Source of the DNA: Colias croceus
Lineage: Eukaryota; Arthropoda; Insecta; Lepidoptera; Pieridae
Direction: 5' to 3'
DNA: 64,000 bases
NCBI RefSeq assembly: GCF_905220415.1
Contig: NC_059537.1
Coordinates: 11,565,593-11,629,592, forward strand
The position numbers and the translations under genes are program-made. The notes under the pieces are model-generated. The model was not told where the DNA came from, searched no databases, and saw nothing but the letters and a program-made list of their open reading frames with translations. Shown here piece after piece: positions 8,181 to 20,237 of this stretch. The stretch's first letter is position 1, and every line of letters begins with the position of its first letter.

Positions 8181-10155
8181 ACAAGATAATCGCTGTTTTA
8201 ACTACAGACTAGTAAGTATCTGCGTCACAACTGGTCGTTGGTTCAAGCTCCAGGGATCAACTATATAAACAACATTATTTAGGAATCCTTCTATTTAAAT
8301 ACCATACAGGTTATATAAGATTTTGAAACTCCACTTGCTGAGCTCACGTTGTTCCTGAAACTAGTTATTTGCAAGGAATATTCATGACGTTGTCTCATAC
8401 AACATGGCTTTCCTTTGTTAGCGATAGTTGAAGTGGAAAATATTAATTGTAAATAGGATAGATAATATTGTAATTGTTTTATATGTAAGGATGACAGATT
8501 CGTTGGAACTATCGATCATTTTTTCAAATACATCACAATAAACGTTTAAAAGGAAGTTAAATGTTAATCTACATTTTAAATTATGTGCATTATAATTGTT
8601 TCTGTTATAAAGTACACATTCTAGTCTTTCAGAATTGTATGCCGATAACAAAATAATTATAACAACTATAAATTGTTTAAGAAATAAATTAGTGCAGGTA
8701 TAGATAATTCACGGTATTCAGAAAGTTTAAATTACCTAATTTTAATAATTTGTTGTATTTTAATTACAAAGTATAATATTTTAAATATTACATACAAACA
8801 AGTTTTATAGAAATTGCTAATGAAACTTAATTAATAGTCTGCCATTACTAGTGCTAATATCATCGTGACTTCCCGTTGTAAAGAAAAGTTATTTCAGAAA
8901 GGAAAGCTTAAATAATCAGCGCAATTTCACTTTTTATTCTTTGTTACTAAGTACAAGCACTTAGATACAATTCATAACCTTACAAAGCGCTGCATAAAAC
9001 TACGATATGATGGCAGCTACTGCTATGAGCCAGGTACGGAATAAACCATTTAGGAATATTTAGGAGCCCCGAAAGTTTCAAATAATAATTTTAATACCTA
9101 TATAACTCAGAACTGCATCCACCAATTTATATTATTTTATACGGGATTTTATTTAAGCATAAAATAAAATCCCGTGTTTAGGTGGAGGCGTAAGCGTGGT
9201 GTTTCTAATACCTATACGTCAATTGAATAAATATACAATGTAATATATCTTTCTGACATTATTTCAATTTAAAATACTCTCCTTAAAACTATTTAAAATG
9301 CAACAGCGGCAGAAGCTTACATTTACACAGTATCTCCATACTCCTAAAAAAATAAGGTAGTCAATTTATCGTTGTCAAGGCTTCAGAAAAAAGTAAATCT
9401 GGCCCTGTATTCCCAACAAGAGTAGGTAATATGCGCAGCACTTTACGATTATTGCATCCTCAAAGCTCTCTGTGACACTAGTGGAAACTGAACGCCGGTT
9501 TTATTGTTTATTATTCTTTCCAAGAGGCAAATAGGATTGAGGCGCTTGCTTCAAATGCCAGTAACGTGCTGTCCTGGTTTGTTTTTTTGTGGGTTTGTGA
9601 TAAGTTTTTATAGAAATAAAAAAAAGAATTAATTTGCTAGACTTTGTAACAGGGCACAGAATGCTTTTCACCTACTAGATACTTAGTACTATCCATAACG
9701 GGAATTCTTTTCCCGATAAGAATGTTTGTGATAATATTCAAGGAAGCAAAAACAGACAAAATTAAACATTTTACAGCAGATTTTAAATTCAATTGTACAT
9801 TCATTATAATATAATCTATAACTATAAAAATGTGAAGTTAGCCGTAAGGTACAAAAACTCAAAAGTTTCGACATGGGTTGCGCTCAATTTTTGACACAAC
9901 ATGCAACCCTCTTCATAAATTGGTTTTGTCTATTTTTGCTTCCAGTCCATGCAATCGTAACGTGCTAGGAACACAAAGTGTAATAAAATATAGGGAGCTG
10001 TCTATAAAATATGTATTTTGTACATTACTTAACTCCCATAAAATATATGCTAATATAAAACGTGTTTAGTGCTTTACAATTGAATTATTTTATAGAAATA
10101 CTAATATTTCTTACTTGATTCAATATAAAATGCGTAGTAGTCATTGTATACTTAA
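8181..10155. other. AT-rich DNA without recognisable genes
   Basis: Only short chance frames occur. The one structured item is a perfect 14-bp hairpin at 9141-9175. Confidence 0.6.
9141..9175. repeat. Perfect 14-bp hairpin with 7-nt loop
   Basis: ACGGGATTTTATTT pairs with AAATAAAATCCCGT across the loop AAGCATA. There is no T-run typical of a pol III terminator and no flanking gene. Confidence 0.7.
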
Positions 10156-10372
10156 CGGTGCATTTGGATCAAACGAACATAGAGCTAGAGCAAGAGCATT
10201 CTTTCGTGATCTTTTAGCGTAAACGAAAACTCGTATTCAGTATTAGAAATTTGCATAGAATCTTTTCGAACGCACTTAGAACAACGAAAGAATGCTCTAC
10301 GCCTGTTTACACTAAAAGAATTTGACACAGTGGGGTTAGAATGAGCATTCGCTCATTTGACGTAAATGTACC
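10156..10372. mobile_element. MITE with imperfect terminal inverted repeats
   Basis: The left end CGGTGCATTTGGATCAAACGA mirrors the right end (reverse complement GGGTACATTTACGTCAAATGA). A second copy at 39984-41970 is interrupted by a LINE; the interior (CGTGATCTTTTAG, GAAAGAATGCTCTACGCC) is shared. Confidence 0.8.
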
Positions 10373-10721
10373 CTTATATTTATCTACTATCTTTGCAGCG
10401 ATAAAAATACCTCAAACTTTAATACAATAGCGATATGTATGGAATAATCAGAATATAATCATATTATTTTACATTACTAAGTTAATCAGAGCTCACTACC
10501 GAGTGTCGAGTGCGAACACGGCAATGTAATCGAAATTGCATGTATTAGCGACTTCGAGAATTATATTCTTCTTTTTAATGCTATTAAAATAATACTAATC
10601 CTTTTTTATTAACGATCGCACCTGTAAAATTACTGTAACATTAAAAAGACAAGTTAAATAGCTTCGTAAATTACAGGTTATTTACAAATGTCGAACATAA
10701 GCTGGATAACAATAGAAATAA

Positions 10722-10902
10722 TCCATACTAATAATAAATGCGAAAGTAACTCTGTCTGTCTATCTGTTACTCAATCACGCCTAAACTACTGAACCAATTT
10801 GCATGAAATTTGGTGTGGAGATATTTTGATACCCAAGAAAGGACATAGGCTACCTTTTATTGCGAAATATGTACCACGAGTGAAGCCGGGGCGGACCACT
10901 AG
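10722..10902 (+). mobile_element. Non-autonomous Helitron, family 2
   Basis: Reads A|TCCATACTAATAATAAATGCG ... GCGGACCACTAG|T. Body motifs are shared with 7668-7913: AACTCTGTCTGTC, GAACCAATTTGCATGAAATT and GGACATAGGCTAC. Confidence 0.85.
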
Positions 10903-11149
10903 TATATACAGAAAATAAATAAAAATTAATAGTTTACCATAAAACATAGCAAAATAGGGAAATTAGTTTCAAAAATTGATGATATTTTCGACTATCTAAA
11001 ACAAGTGAACTACTTACCTATCTGATCTTCCAATATCCCTTGTAACAATGATTTAAAAAACGCTGTCTCGGTAATGTGTATAAATTAGCTGCACTTTGAA
11101 ATTTCAGTCTAACAATATTCGTATCTAAAGACACACGGTTTCTTTTTCT

Positions 11150-11295
11150 ACACGGTGGTGTGACGACATCCGCAGGGTTGCTGGTCAAAACTGGCGACAA
11201 CGAGCAAACGACCGGGCTCAGTGGCGTGCCATGACTGAGGCCTATGTCCAGCAGTGGACGAGTGTAGGCTGACAGTGATGATGATGATGATGAAT
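11150..11295 (+). mobile_element. RTE-like LINE 3' end
   Basis: The sequence ACTGGCGACAACGAGC ... TGGCGTGCCATGACTGAGG CCTATGTCCAGCAGTGGACG followed by TAGGCTGACAGTGATGATGATGA is a 5'-truncated 3' tail typical of lepidopteran RTE-clade elements, which end in GAT/TGA triplet runs. No coding sequence remains. Confidence 0.7.
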
Positions 11296-11689
11296 ATTCG
11301 TATCCTGAAAATTAAATTTCATTAAAATCTAAAAACAACGTAGTTCAAAAAACATTTAACCGAAATTCCAACTTAAAACGACGTAAGCCTCGCCTTTGCG
11401 TTGAAAAGGCTTAAGTTTGTTTCAAGTAACATACCCTTAACTTAATCTACATAATTCTCAGACACATCGCTATAAAAATGGTAATACGTGCGAGATTTGC
11501 TTTTCTGCTTTGTAATAAGTTGTTTGTGGCCTGAGGCTAATCTTTGTGTATTAACTCTAAATTCCATGTTTTTAAATGGGAAGAATTAGTTGAAAATGCA
11601 TGAAATACGGCGTTTTCAGCCATTCTTTCAGCCGTCTGAAATATAATATTATATATAAAAAAAGGGTCTCTTTTTTAATAAGATCTGAA

Positions 11690-11838
11690 TTTTTTTTTTT
11701 TTTTTTATTGACGATAGGGAAGAGCTTGACCACAATCTCGCCTGATGTTAAGCTGAGATGTGGTCTAAGATGGTACGCGCTTCCCTAGAAGGTACCTGTT
11801 CACTCTACGCTTGAAGACCCCCATATTGTACTCGTCGG
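11690..11838 (-). mobile_element. LINE/SINE-like retroposon 3' end, uninterrupted copy
   Basis: On the minus strand it reads CCGACGAGTACAATATGGGG, GTCTTCAAGCGTAGAGTGAA, ... CTTCCCTATCGTCAATAAA, ending in an A-run (plus-strand T-run at 11691-11706). It is the same family as the repeat split by the Ty3 element and serves as an unoccupied reference for that insertion. Confidence 0.85.
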
Positions 11839-12418
11839 AAATAATTGATATTCAATCGATACTTTGACTTCTTTCATGTATAATATAATATTATATATAT
11901 TTTTTATTATTTAAGCGTAAGTATATTATATACAACATCCATTTTTTAGTAATATAACTAGTATTATATTGTTATATTGATTTTGTTTTGTATTTATCTA
12001 GATAATATCTCAAGACATATAGTTCAACAAATTTTGTACTAATCATTTATAGAATTTCATAAATCTGTAAATATTTATAGAAATTCACTAGCCTTCACAA
12101 TTTGCTTTAATATAACTTCACGAGGCCGTATAAGAAGCAAGACCTCCATCGCTCTAAAACTTTACCTGGAGCACATCTAACAAAGGTAATTGCTTGCTTG
12201 TACTCAAGGAACCATAGTTTTCTGACTGGACTTTCTGAAGTTACCTTACCATTATACTGTAAAGTATTTTCAAGTTCATCAAATAATGTTTAATATCAAA
12301 AAAATTCATTCATCCTGTTGGTTGGTTTGGTTTGCTTGTAAGACTAATAGATGAGAGCACAGAATTGAAGACAAACTGCCACGATTTCTCTTTTTTTATA
12401 GTAACCCTAACAATAGTG

Positions 12419-12625
12419 CCGCCTCCTTGGTACAGTGGTTGACGCATGAGCGTAGCACCAAGGGGTCCTGGGTTCGATTCCCGGTGGAGACGAAGAAAAA
12501 AAAATGTATCGGTCTGGTAGGACACAGCTGATCACCTACTTGTCCCTAAGGAAAATCGATCAGTGAAACAGATGTATAATGCATCTGCCCCTTACCCCAC
12601 TACGGGACATGGGATGATCGTATTG
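12419..12625 (+). mobile_element. tRNA-derived SINE
   Basis: The head CCGCCTCCTTGGTACAGTGG carries an A-box-like TGGTACAGTGGTTGA, and GGGTTCGATTCCC is a good B box, as in pol III-transcribed SINEs. A body of about 140 bp follows (TGATCACCTACTTGTCCCTA, ATGCATCTGCCCCTTACC). A minus-strand relative lies at 29707-29907. Apparent frames with ESNPGP are translations of the B-box region, not genes. Confidence 0.88.
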
Positions 12626-13094
12626 CCGGCTTTAAGGTGGAAGTTGGTTTAAATTAATTTCTTGTGAAGAAACTAATTACAATTGCAATGGGAAACAATC
12701 ATGTGCAAAATCCAAAAATGGAGGATAAAATATCTTCGTATATATTTTTTTTTTTGCTTTTTTAATGTTTTTATTTTGTAGTTAGTACACTCCATAATAT
12801 CAGAACTCTAATATCCATAAGTCTTTAATCATGTCCAAGGAAGCTCTTTTAATTCAAAGAATCAAATCTTTACCAAGAAGAAGCCCGAACAAAGTATGTT
12901 ATATTGTAATTTCTTATACATAAACTACAAGGCATCCAAACCTCATTTATGAAGGATTTTGCCGCGCTTTCGTAAGCTTAGTTTTTAATTTAACCTCAGA
13001 GAAGCTTTATACTACATGTCTGCGTAATAAACTTAATTTATTTTTATTCTGTTCTATATTGAACTTGAACCTTTTATAAAAATGGTTCAAGATA

Positions 13095-13146
13095 TTTTTA
13101 ATCGACTTAAAAAAAAGGAGAAGGTTATCAAATCGGCTGGTATTGA
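13095..13146 (+). mobile_element. Fragment of the 31.3-kb TIR element end
   Basis: TTTTTAATCGACTTAAAAAAAAGGAGAAGGTTATCAAATCGGC matches the left end of the element at 31280-31865 with a few differences; no partner end is seen. Confidence 0.6.
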
Positions 13147-13185
13147 TAAACGATAAAATAATAATAACAAAATATTATTAATATA

Positions 13186-13510
13186 CTAGCTTCCGCCCGC
13201 GACTGCGTCCGCGCGGATGTCGGTCTTTGCGTGGATGGTTTATTTCTCCATTTTGAGTAACTCGGACAATGACATCTTATAAATATCTATTGGACCCAAA
13301 TACGGCTAGGTCTATAATAATACGCCACGTGTGTTCGCGGTACCTACTACAGAACAACGTCTATGGATAACTGAAAAATTGAGATTAATTTTTTTTCTAC
13401 GTATTTTTCCAGGATAAAAAGTATCCTATTTTACGCCCAGGATAATAAGGTATAATTATACCAAGTTTCATCGAAATCGAACCGGTAGTTTTCACGTGAT
13501 GTCTTCACAT

Positions 13511-13603
<93 letters not shown>

Positions 13604-13722
13604 AAATTTTTTAATCACATATTTGGGTTTGGTATCGATCCAGTAACACCCCCTGCTAGTTATTTTTTCAATATTTTCAATGTACAGAATTGACCCTTCT
13701 ACAGATTTATTATATGTATAGA
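13186..13722 (-). mobile_element. Non-autonomous Helitron, family 3 (long form)
   Basis: On the minus strand: A|TCTATACATATAATAAATCTG ... GCGGGCGGAAGCTAG|T, with a GC palindrome CCGCGCGG near the 3' end. It contains a (CTGT)n run (plus-strand CAGA repeat, about 13509-13601) much longer than in its relatives at 58069-58375 and 59769-60248. Length 537 bp. Confidence 0.88.
13509..13601 (+). repeat. (CAGA)n microsatellite inside the Helitron
   Basis: About 23 tetranucleotide units with one interruption (ACAAACAG). The same tract has only 4-9 units in the related copies, so it has expanded here. Confidence 0.95.
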
Positions 13723-13868
13723 TTTTCCTTCTTTCTGGTGGACTTGGTTAGAAATAAGAGATAATATTTTATATGGTAATAGTAGTTTAAAGAATTCCTC
13801 GCGTATTTTAAAATGTCACACAAAGTAAGTCAAAAGTTTAATTTTTTTTATGCAAAAATACAAAAATT

Positions 13869-13940
13869 GTTTCCGCCCGGGATCGAACCGGGGGCCTTCT
13901 GCGTGTTAGGCAGATGTGATAACCGCTACACCACGGAAAC
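13869..13940 (-). tRNA. tRNA-Val (anticodon AAC)
   Basis: Read on the minus strand it gives a 72-nt cloverleaf. The acceptor stem GTTTCCG/CGGAAAC pairs perfectly. The D arm contains TAGCGGTTAT. The anticodon stem TCTGC/GCAGA encloses the loop CTAACAC (AAC, valine). The T arm CCCGG-TTCGATC-CCGGG is perfect and contains the B box GGTTCGATCCC. CCA is not encoded, as in eukaryotic nuclear tRNA genes. Downstream on the same strand a TTTTT run gives a pol III terminator. Nothing suggests a pseudogene, and it is unlike the SINE tRNA heads in this window, which lack paired acceptor stems. Confidence 0.97.
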
Positions 13941-14341
13941 TTGATATGGTACTACAAACTTCAATATGTGACTATAAATATACGAATAAAAGAGAAAGTA
14001 AATCGTGACGTAGCAGCATGCGTAATTTTGTGGGCAATGAAATGAACTTGTATATCGATGATATCGGTAGTCACTTGCAAAATCCACATATCTATGTTTA
14101 ATATTGTTTTAATAATTTGTAAATCGTATTGATTATTTATTTATTGTGGGTAAAGGACGGGGTTTCTACAGACAATCTTTAAAAAAAAACATTTAAAGAA
14201 ATAAGAAAATAAATGACAATTCATAAACTTAAAATAAAGTAAAAATTTAATAAAGTTAAAAATACTGTTAATTAACAAATAAACTACAATTAACTTACTT
14301 TTAATGTAAATGGATTAACTAAGTGTGTATAACAGTGTATA

Positions 14342-14513
14342 ACGTCGGTTCTACCGAATACCCGCGGCCCCGTCTCTAAAGCGGCACGGCGGAACACAGT
14401 GGAGTTTAGTCGGTAGGTCCCTGCACTCAGCAGGGTGAGTCCGACATAACCCAGGGCTCTTTCCCCGAGTGCCCTGGGTATGCCTAAATGCATTCTCCAC
14501 TATAAAAAAAAAA
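14342..14513 (+). mobile_element. Unclassified retroposon-like 3' end with poly(A)
   Basis: A GC-rich block in AT-rich surroundings, ending in an A11 run. It is highly foldable: CCCAGGGC/GCCCTGGG (8 bp), CCCTGC/GCAGGG around ACTCA, and GTCGG/CCGAC enclosing the latter. The poly(A) end and structured 3' region suggest a LINE or SINE 3' end. I cannot name the family. Confidence 0.5.
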
Positions 14514-17054
14514 AGATATAAAAATAGTCTTAAATGATTGTAACTCAATGTTTGTAGAAAATATAATATGGGCTTTTTATTTTTTATTGATTATTTATTT
14601 ACCTATGTTAAAATAAGATAAAACGTACATACAACATGCAATAAAAAATATCCAAATAAGCTACAAACAATTTAAAAATAGCATAAAACCTCTAAAAAAA
14701 CGCCCCACTTTTACGAAATTAATAAAAAATTCCACAAAAATTTAACACACTCATAATATTTCGCATTAATCATCTCGCAAAAACTTGAGACACCCCACTC
14801 CAAGATATCAGCAGTTTGTTACAGTTTAAAAACACGGCGTTCATTAATCATAACTGAACTTTGTTTTCATAAGGTTAATGAAACGAACAAACTTGCCTTC
14901 TTCAACTTATTTATGAATACCTTGCAATTTCCAATTCTTTATTGTTTCCCGGTAAAATTGTTTATAATAATTACAATACGTACTTTTTGATTAAAATCAT
15001 TTTGTCATCAAGATCATTTTTTTGCCATTACAAAAGTCTCAAAGTTTATTTTTGCCACAAGAGATTTTTAAAAATTTTCTTATTTTTCTTTAAAAACACA
15101 TAAAATTTTGGACAATAATATAAAACCCGATACTCGATACACATTATCTTCGGGAACTTTATCGATTATAACCTAGTACAAAATTTATTTGCCAAATAAA
15201 ATCACATTTTCATCAAAACCCACAAATTTTTGCATTCACTAAAAAAATGTATAAAAGCTATCCATCAATAATTCCCAGAACCTTATTTCCTTTTCTTTTA
15301 ATTGCAAAACCATTGTATTTTACAAAGCGTAAAATAAACGCAAAAAAACAAGGGATCAAAGTGCTCCTATCGAACAAGTAGCTCATGGCAACGTTTGAGT
15401 TATATCAATTTACAAACCACTTTGATGTGGCAAGACATTTCAACAATAATTAATTTTAATTAAGGCAACATTATAGAGGCCTTAATAGATGGAGAAATGA
15501 TTTAATTACCGCTCGAATGCTTTAATCGTTATTGATTTGTGTCGCATGGAGTTTTAGTTAAGTTCGAGAAATGGAGTCGGATTTGTGGATATAGTTTTCT
15601 TCTTATTGGAAATTTTCAGGAATTCTTATTTGGTGGCATTGAAAATGATTGAAATGAGTTTGCAAAATAAGCTGTGTTTTGATTCCATAGGTATATTTTT
15701 TTTAATTTAAATATAATGTTCTTCATGCTTATTTAGCACCCAATGAAAATTCGATTGAATTTGGTCGAGCCGTTCCAAAGATGCAGATAAAAGACGCAAT
15801 AATACGTACATATAAAAACGTAAATTGACACAAACTCTCATAGGTACTTTCAACTTTGTTTCTGTGCATAGCAATGGTAAAAATAATTCACAACACTGAA
15901 AAAGAACATTATTATGATAATTTTGTTACATTTCCTTTACAACTTTCGTGTACTGAAAATCTCTGTTCATTCTATTAAAGTTTCCAACTCTATTGCGAAT
16001 ATACAAAACCGTTTGAATGGATGTTCTGACACTACACTTGCCTAAAAACACTAACGTTATGAGAGTACAAACAATGTTCTCACCCCAGCGTGGCAATTTT
16101 GACTCTATAGCTTTTGGGTTAAGTCGACTTTCCGTTGGCAATTTCTTAAATAAATAGGGGTGTCGCAAACGCTATAATGATGTCGCAACATTGAGTGTTT
16201 TGCTTAACAGTCAGCTAAACTATATGACTTTGTACAGTGACTGGCGGCCCTTGATATTGTTTGTGTGTTCATTACAGCTTATATTGTGTACACGATAATT
16301 ATAGTTTCATTACGAGATATTCTGTGCAGAATTATGATGCTTCATTTTCTGTGAATCGTATAATGCAATATTCTGCTCACTAATAATTTGAAATTATGTT
16401 TTCTGTTGAACTTGGTCAGTGAACTATTTTCGGTCTTTTAGACCAAATAGTTATGTGTCAATTACAACCAACGTATCTACTCTTTTCGGGTTTCAGATAC
16501 TTTTTTTTCTGGAATGTTGTGAAAGATGGTATTAATACATGGAATGACTACAAAATGTTTTAGTTATAAAATTATTTTGAATATTATTGATGAAGAATAT
16601 CTTCAGCTTCTCGTCTCAATATTCGGAAAAATAGGCTAATAATTATAAGCAGTAAGAAATTGAAAAGAATGATGAACCTATGAATTGATTGTCAATTTTG
16701 TATGATTTGATCAGAAATTTACAATTTCTACATACATAGCTACTTTTTAAGGTTACACAGGGAAGCATATGCTTTAATTAAATTCGTTGCAACCCTTACG
16801 TATAATAACCCACTTTCTATACACGGCTAAACAATTTGTTGACGCACTAACGAAGGCACGCCCTGTTACCTCGTTACACGAACAAACAGACGATACCCTG
16901 TGTGTCTGTAGACGGGATGGTAATTGTTTTCACTTCCTTTTATATTTACAACTTTTATATAGTATAACTTGTGATAATTTTGGATGTTATCCTCAGATAT
17001 AGTTCTTATGCAGTTCAGGCACTGCTAGTGTCTGATTTTTGTACCTACATAAAT
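14514..17054. other. AT-rich DNA with no supported gene
   Basis: No domain-bearing frame. A 31-nt imperfect hairpin occurs at 16422-16452 (AACTATTT/AAATAGTT with inner GGTCT/AGACC). A frame at about 16787-17002 contains a Cys-rich CVCRRDGNC but lacks further support. Confidence 0.5.
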
Positions 17055-17147
17055 GTTCAAACTCAAATATTTATTTATTCAATTAGACATCTTTTAGGAG
17101 CACTTTCGAATCGTCGTTGCATATTTTTAACAATTACCACCGTTCTA
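17055..17147 (-). mobile_element. Truncated 3' end of the (TTGAG)n LINE
   Basis: It matches the terminal ~90 bp of the LINE at 40101-41860: TTTATTTATTCAATTAGAC, AGCACTTTCGAATCGTC and ACAATTACCACCG. The TTGAG tail is reduced to a couple of units. A 5'-truncated copy. Confidence 0.75.
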
Positions 17148-17673
17148 TTCTGTATCTGTGGTACATTATAATATATTATGGTCACAAGTTGCATTAAATC
17201 AGTAATTTTCTGATAGAAATAGATAAACAGGTAATAAATTATATTTATTTACATTTTATACGACAATTTTGTGAATTGAATTCCTATAAATTTAAATAAG
17301 ACTAAACAAACACAAAAGCTTTCTACATTTCATAACCTTTTCAAATACAACGACTCTATTTTGGGAATTTTTTATTTGAGGAATTCATAAGGAACTTATA
17401 AAGGAAGCTAAAGAATATTTTTATAAATTCGCAGTTTTCAATTGACAACAACAAAGCTGTGTGATTGCTCTGAGATGAATGCGATCCGGAGCTATACGGT
17501 TTCAGAGTTGATTTTATTGTATTTTCTCAATGTTATAGGGTTTCGATGAAATTCTATTCTTTCATATTGGATGTAATAGCTATCTGTTATGATACGTAAT
17601 AAATTATATGCCAAGGTCGTGAGTAGGAATTAAGAGATTTGTTACGGGATTAATTTACTTAAATAAATTAATA

Positions 17674-17864
17674 TCTATACTAATATTATAAAGCTGAAGA
17701 GCTTGTTTGTTTGAACGCGCTTATCTCAGGAACTACTTGTCCGATTTGAAAAATTCTTTCGTTGTTAGATAGCCCATTTATCGAGGAAGGTTATAGGCTA
17801 TATATCATCACGCTAAGACTAACAGGAGCGGAGCCACGCGGTTGAAACCGCGGAGCGCAGCTAG
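17674..17864 (+). mobile_element. Non-autonomous Helitron, family 1
   Basis: Reads A|TCTATACTAATATTATAAAG ... GCGCAGCTAG|T, with the 3' hairpin CGCGGTT-GA-AACCGCG eight bases before CTAG. The clearest example of the family's ends in the window. Confidence 0.92.
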
Positions 17865-20052
17865 TTAAGATATAAAGGTTACTAATTGACATCATTCATA
17901 TATTTGCTGTTGAATATATTTAAGAAAATCATAGTTATAATAAACATTATTATTTTATCTCGACCGATTTTACCCACTCCATTAAGATTAAAAGTTTTAG
18001 GTCAAGATTAGTAAAGTTTTTAAGTCAAAATAGAAATCAAATATTTCTAATTTAACGAGACACTTCAAAAATTTAAATACCATTTAAACCTTAGCTTGCA
18101 TTACTTCATTATTGATACAGCTATCTGAAGACCAATCAGTCGGGGCATTCGACCAAACTTCGCAAATACGTGTGACCATCATAACTTGACCCCTGCGTGC
18201 GTCTCACAGTTTCCCACCGCAAGGTATCAATCCTATGCTCGGGGTTCAAGTAATTGTGGTCGGTAGTCAATCACGATGTAATTGGCTATAGGAACAAGAT
18301 AGCCGTGAAATGACGACCGGCCTCTGACAAGGTTGTTCTGAGCTTAACGTTCAGCGTCTGGAGATCCAGAGGTTATTCGGTAAACTGTTTGAAATAGAAA
18401 TTGTATCATACCTAATTAGAGACGAGTGGTCATTTATCGAGTAACCAATTATTTGTTTTGTTTTGTATATCATGGGTTCACATACTACATCTGGAAGACC
18501 GTGCTGCGAACTGAGTTCGTTACGATAAAACTCTCAAAGGAGATAAGTCATAAAATAATCATTACATTGAAATATAAAAATTTTGTACTTTTAGACTTTC
18601 GAAAACTTACTAGACAGCGGTCCCCAGGAGTTTTTTGTTATCTATGCTTATTAGTATATTTATTTCGAATACCACACAATTATTATCTACCACGTTTCCT
18701 ATATAAGGAAACTCACGCTAACTCGAACAATATCAAACGCACGGCCACTTCATGCATATTAGCAACACCCTTTGAACACAGATGCATGCAGGGACGCCTC
18801 TCCTATTTTACCAAATTCCTATACACCTACCCATTGTTTAATTCAACTTTAACACCTCTATATAAGTGTCAAATTCGTCTAGCAAAAAATATTTCAGAGG
18901 TCAAGTTATGTTGGTTACAGAATTCGTGCTATACTATGTATGACCGCACAGTTCGTATGTTTATCCATTTAATATAGGTGCAGCTCCTGTCTGGGTAACA
19001 TTTGCTTGCGCGGTTTTGAAGTTTCCACTTGTATTACGTTTGCTATGAGATAATTTTAAAACTAATGGTAAGTTAGGTAAAGCTTGGAAACTCGCTTTGT
19101 TAGTGTTATTCGATTTCAGTTGCTGATACTTGTTCAGATAAAGATGGGTGTTGTGTAGTTTCTCTGTGTATGGATTTAGAATAATCGGTTGGAACTTTTC
19201 TACAATCTTTATTCGTGCACAAAACATCAAACTAGGATAAATTAAAAAAAAATCTAGGAAAGATGAAGAGCATGTCCATGAAGAACATGTTTTCTCTGAA
19301 TTCTTGGATATGTCAGACTATTTACAATGTTTTCCTTCAACGATTGGAGCAGTGGTGAAATATAAATATAAAAATGAAATAAAATAAAACATTTGGAAAA
19401 GTAAAGAAAGCGGTACCGTAATAATTGAGCTATTTTTCTTGTGGCCCCACCTAGATGTGAAACTGCGCAGGTTTAAGGGACTGACTACCAACTTATTTTT
19501 TTAAACCTTGGCTTATAGTATAAAGAATCGAGTTTATAATGGTGAATTTTGAGTACACTATAAAAAAAAAAAGTCGATATTTTTTTTTGTTTATTTAATA
19601 ACAATTAAACCACATCGAATCAGACCCTGAAAAATGAAAGGGTTCTATTCCTGAGCATACTCAAGCGTAAGAGAAAAAAAAGACTCGATTAGTAAAGTAT
19701 TTCGGTCGCTATCGTGTTAACAAGAAAAAGGATCCGCACATACAGACACACGGACGTCCAAGACAGAACTTTTTTAAACTGTTTTTTAACTAGTTTAAAT
19801 AACAAAAATGACATCAAAAATATCATGAACGTTAAAAATAGTGTTTTTTCTTAATATGTGTGTGTATGTATTATCTTACAAGTGCAATGTATGATACATA
19901 AAGACATTTTATTGCGCGAAGTGACAGTAGTACCTACCTCAACGCTTCGCTTATGAGGCGTGCAATAGATGATGCGCATACCTATTAGGTACTAATTGAA
20001 AAATTAGTCAATAGTATAACATCTTTACCAATATTTATGCCAAACACACCAA
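17865..20052. other. Mostly AT-rich DNA, no recognised gene
   Basis: A relatively GC-rich stretch at about 18120-18390 has no frame or repeat I recognise. A minus-strand frame at 18961-19230 (89 residues, continuing open upstream, e.g. NLPLVLKLSHSKRNTSGNF) is not low-complexity but matches nothing I know. Confidence 0.45.
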
Positions 20053-20237
20053 TCTATATACTTACTAATATTATAAAGCTAAAGAGTTTGTTTGCTTGTT
20101 TGAACGCGCTAATCTCAGGAACGATTTGAAAAATCTTTTGATGTTAGATAGCCTCGAGGTTGGCTATCGGCTATATATCATCACGCTAAGACCAACAGGA
20201 GCACAGCACTACGGGTAAAACCACGGGGCATAGCTTG
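20053..20237 (+). mobile_element. Degraded Helitron, family 1
   Basis: It starts A|TCTATATACTTACTAATATT and keeps TTTGAACGCGCTAATCTC and CATCACGCTAAGACCAACAG. The 3' end is CTTG instead of CTAG, a terminal mutation, and there is an internal deletion near 20125. Confidence 0.8.

Noticed and set aside
12310..12525. Minus-strand frame with ESNPGP
   Set aside because: It is the antisense of the SINE B-box region, a translation artefact seen in tRNA-derived repeats; likewise the frame at 29787-29972.
13496..13693. Frame with (TDRQ)n repeats
   Set aside because: It is a translation of the CAGA microsatellite in a Helitron; the frame at 58158-58346 is the same case.
16787..17002. Cys-containing frame as a possible exon
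   Set aside because: No splice context or motif, and it runs toward a LINE fragment; too little support to call.
18426..18977. 183-codon plus-strand frame, the longest outside transposons
   Set aside because: It begins at GTG with no ATG in the first ~115 codons, has AT-driven composition and no motif. Treated as a chance frame.
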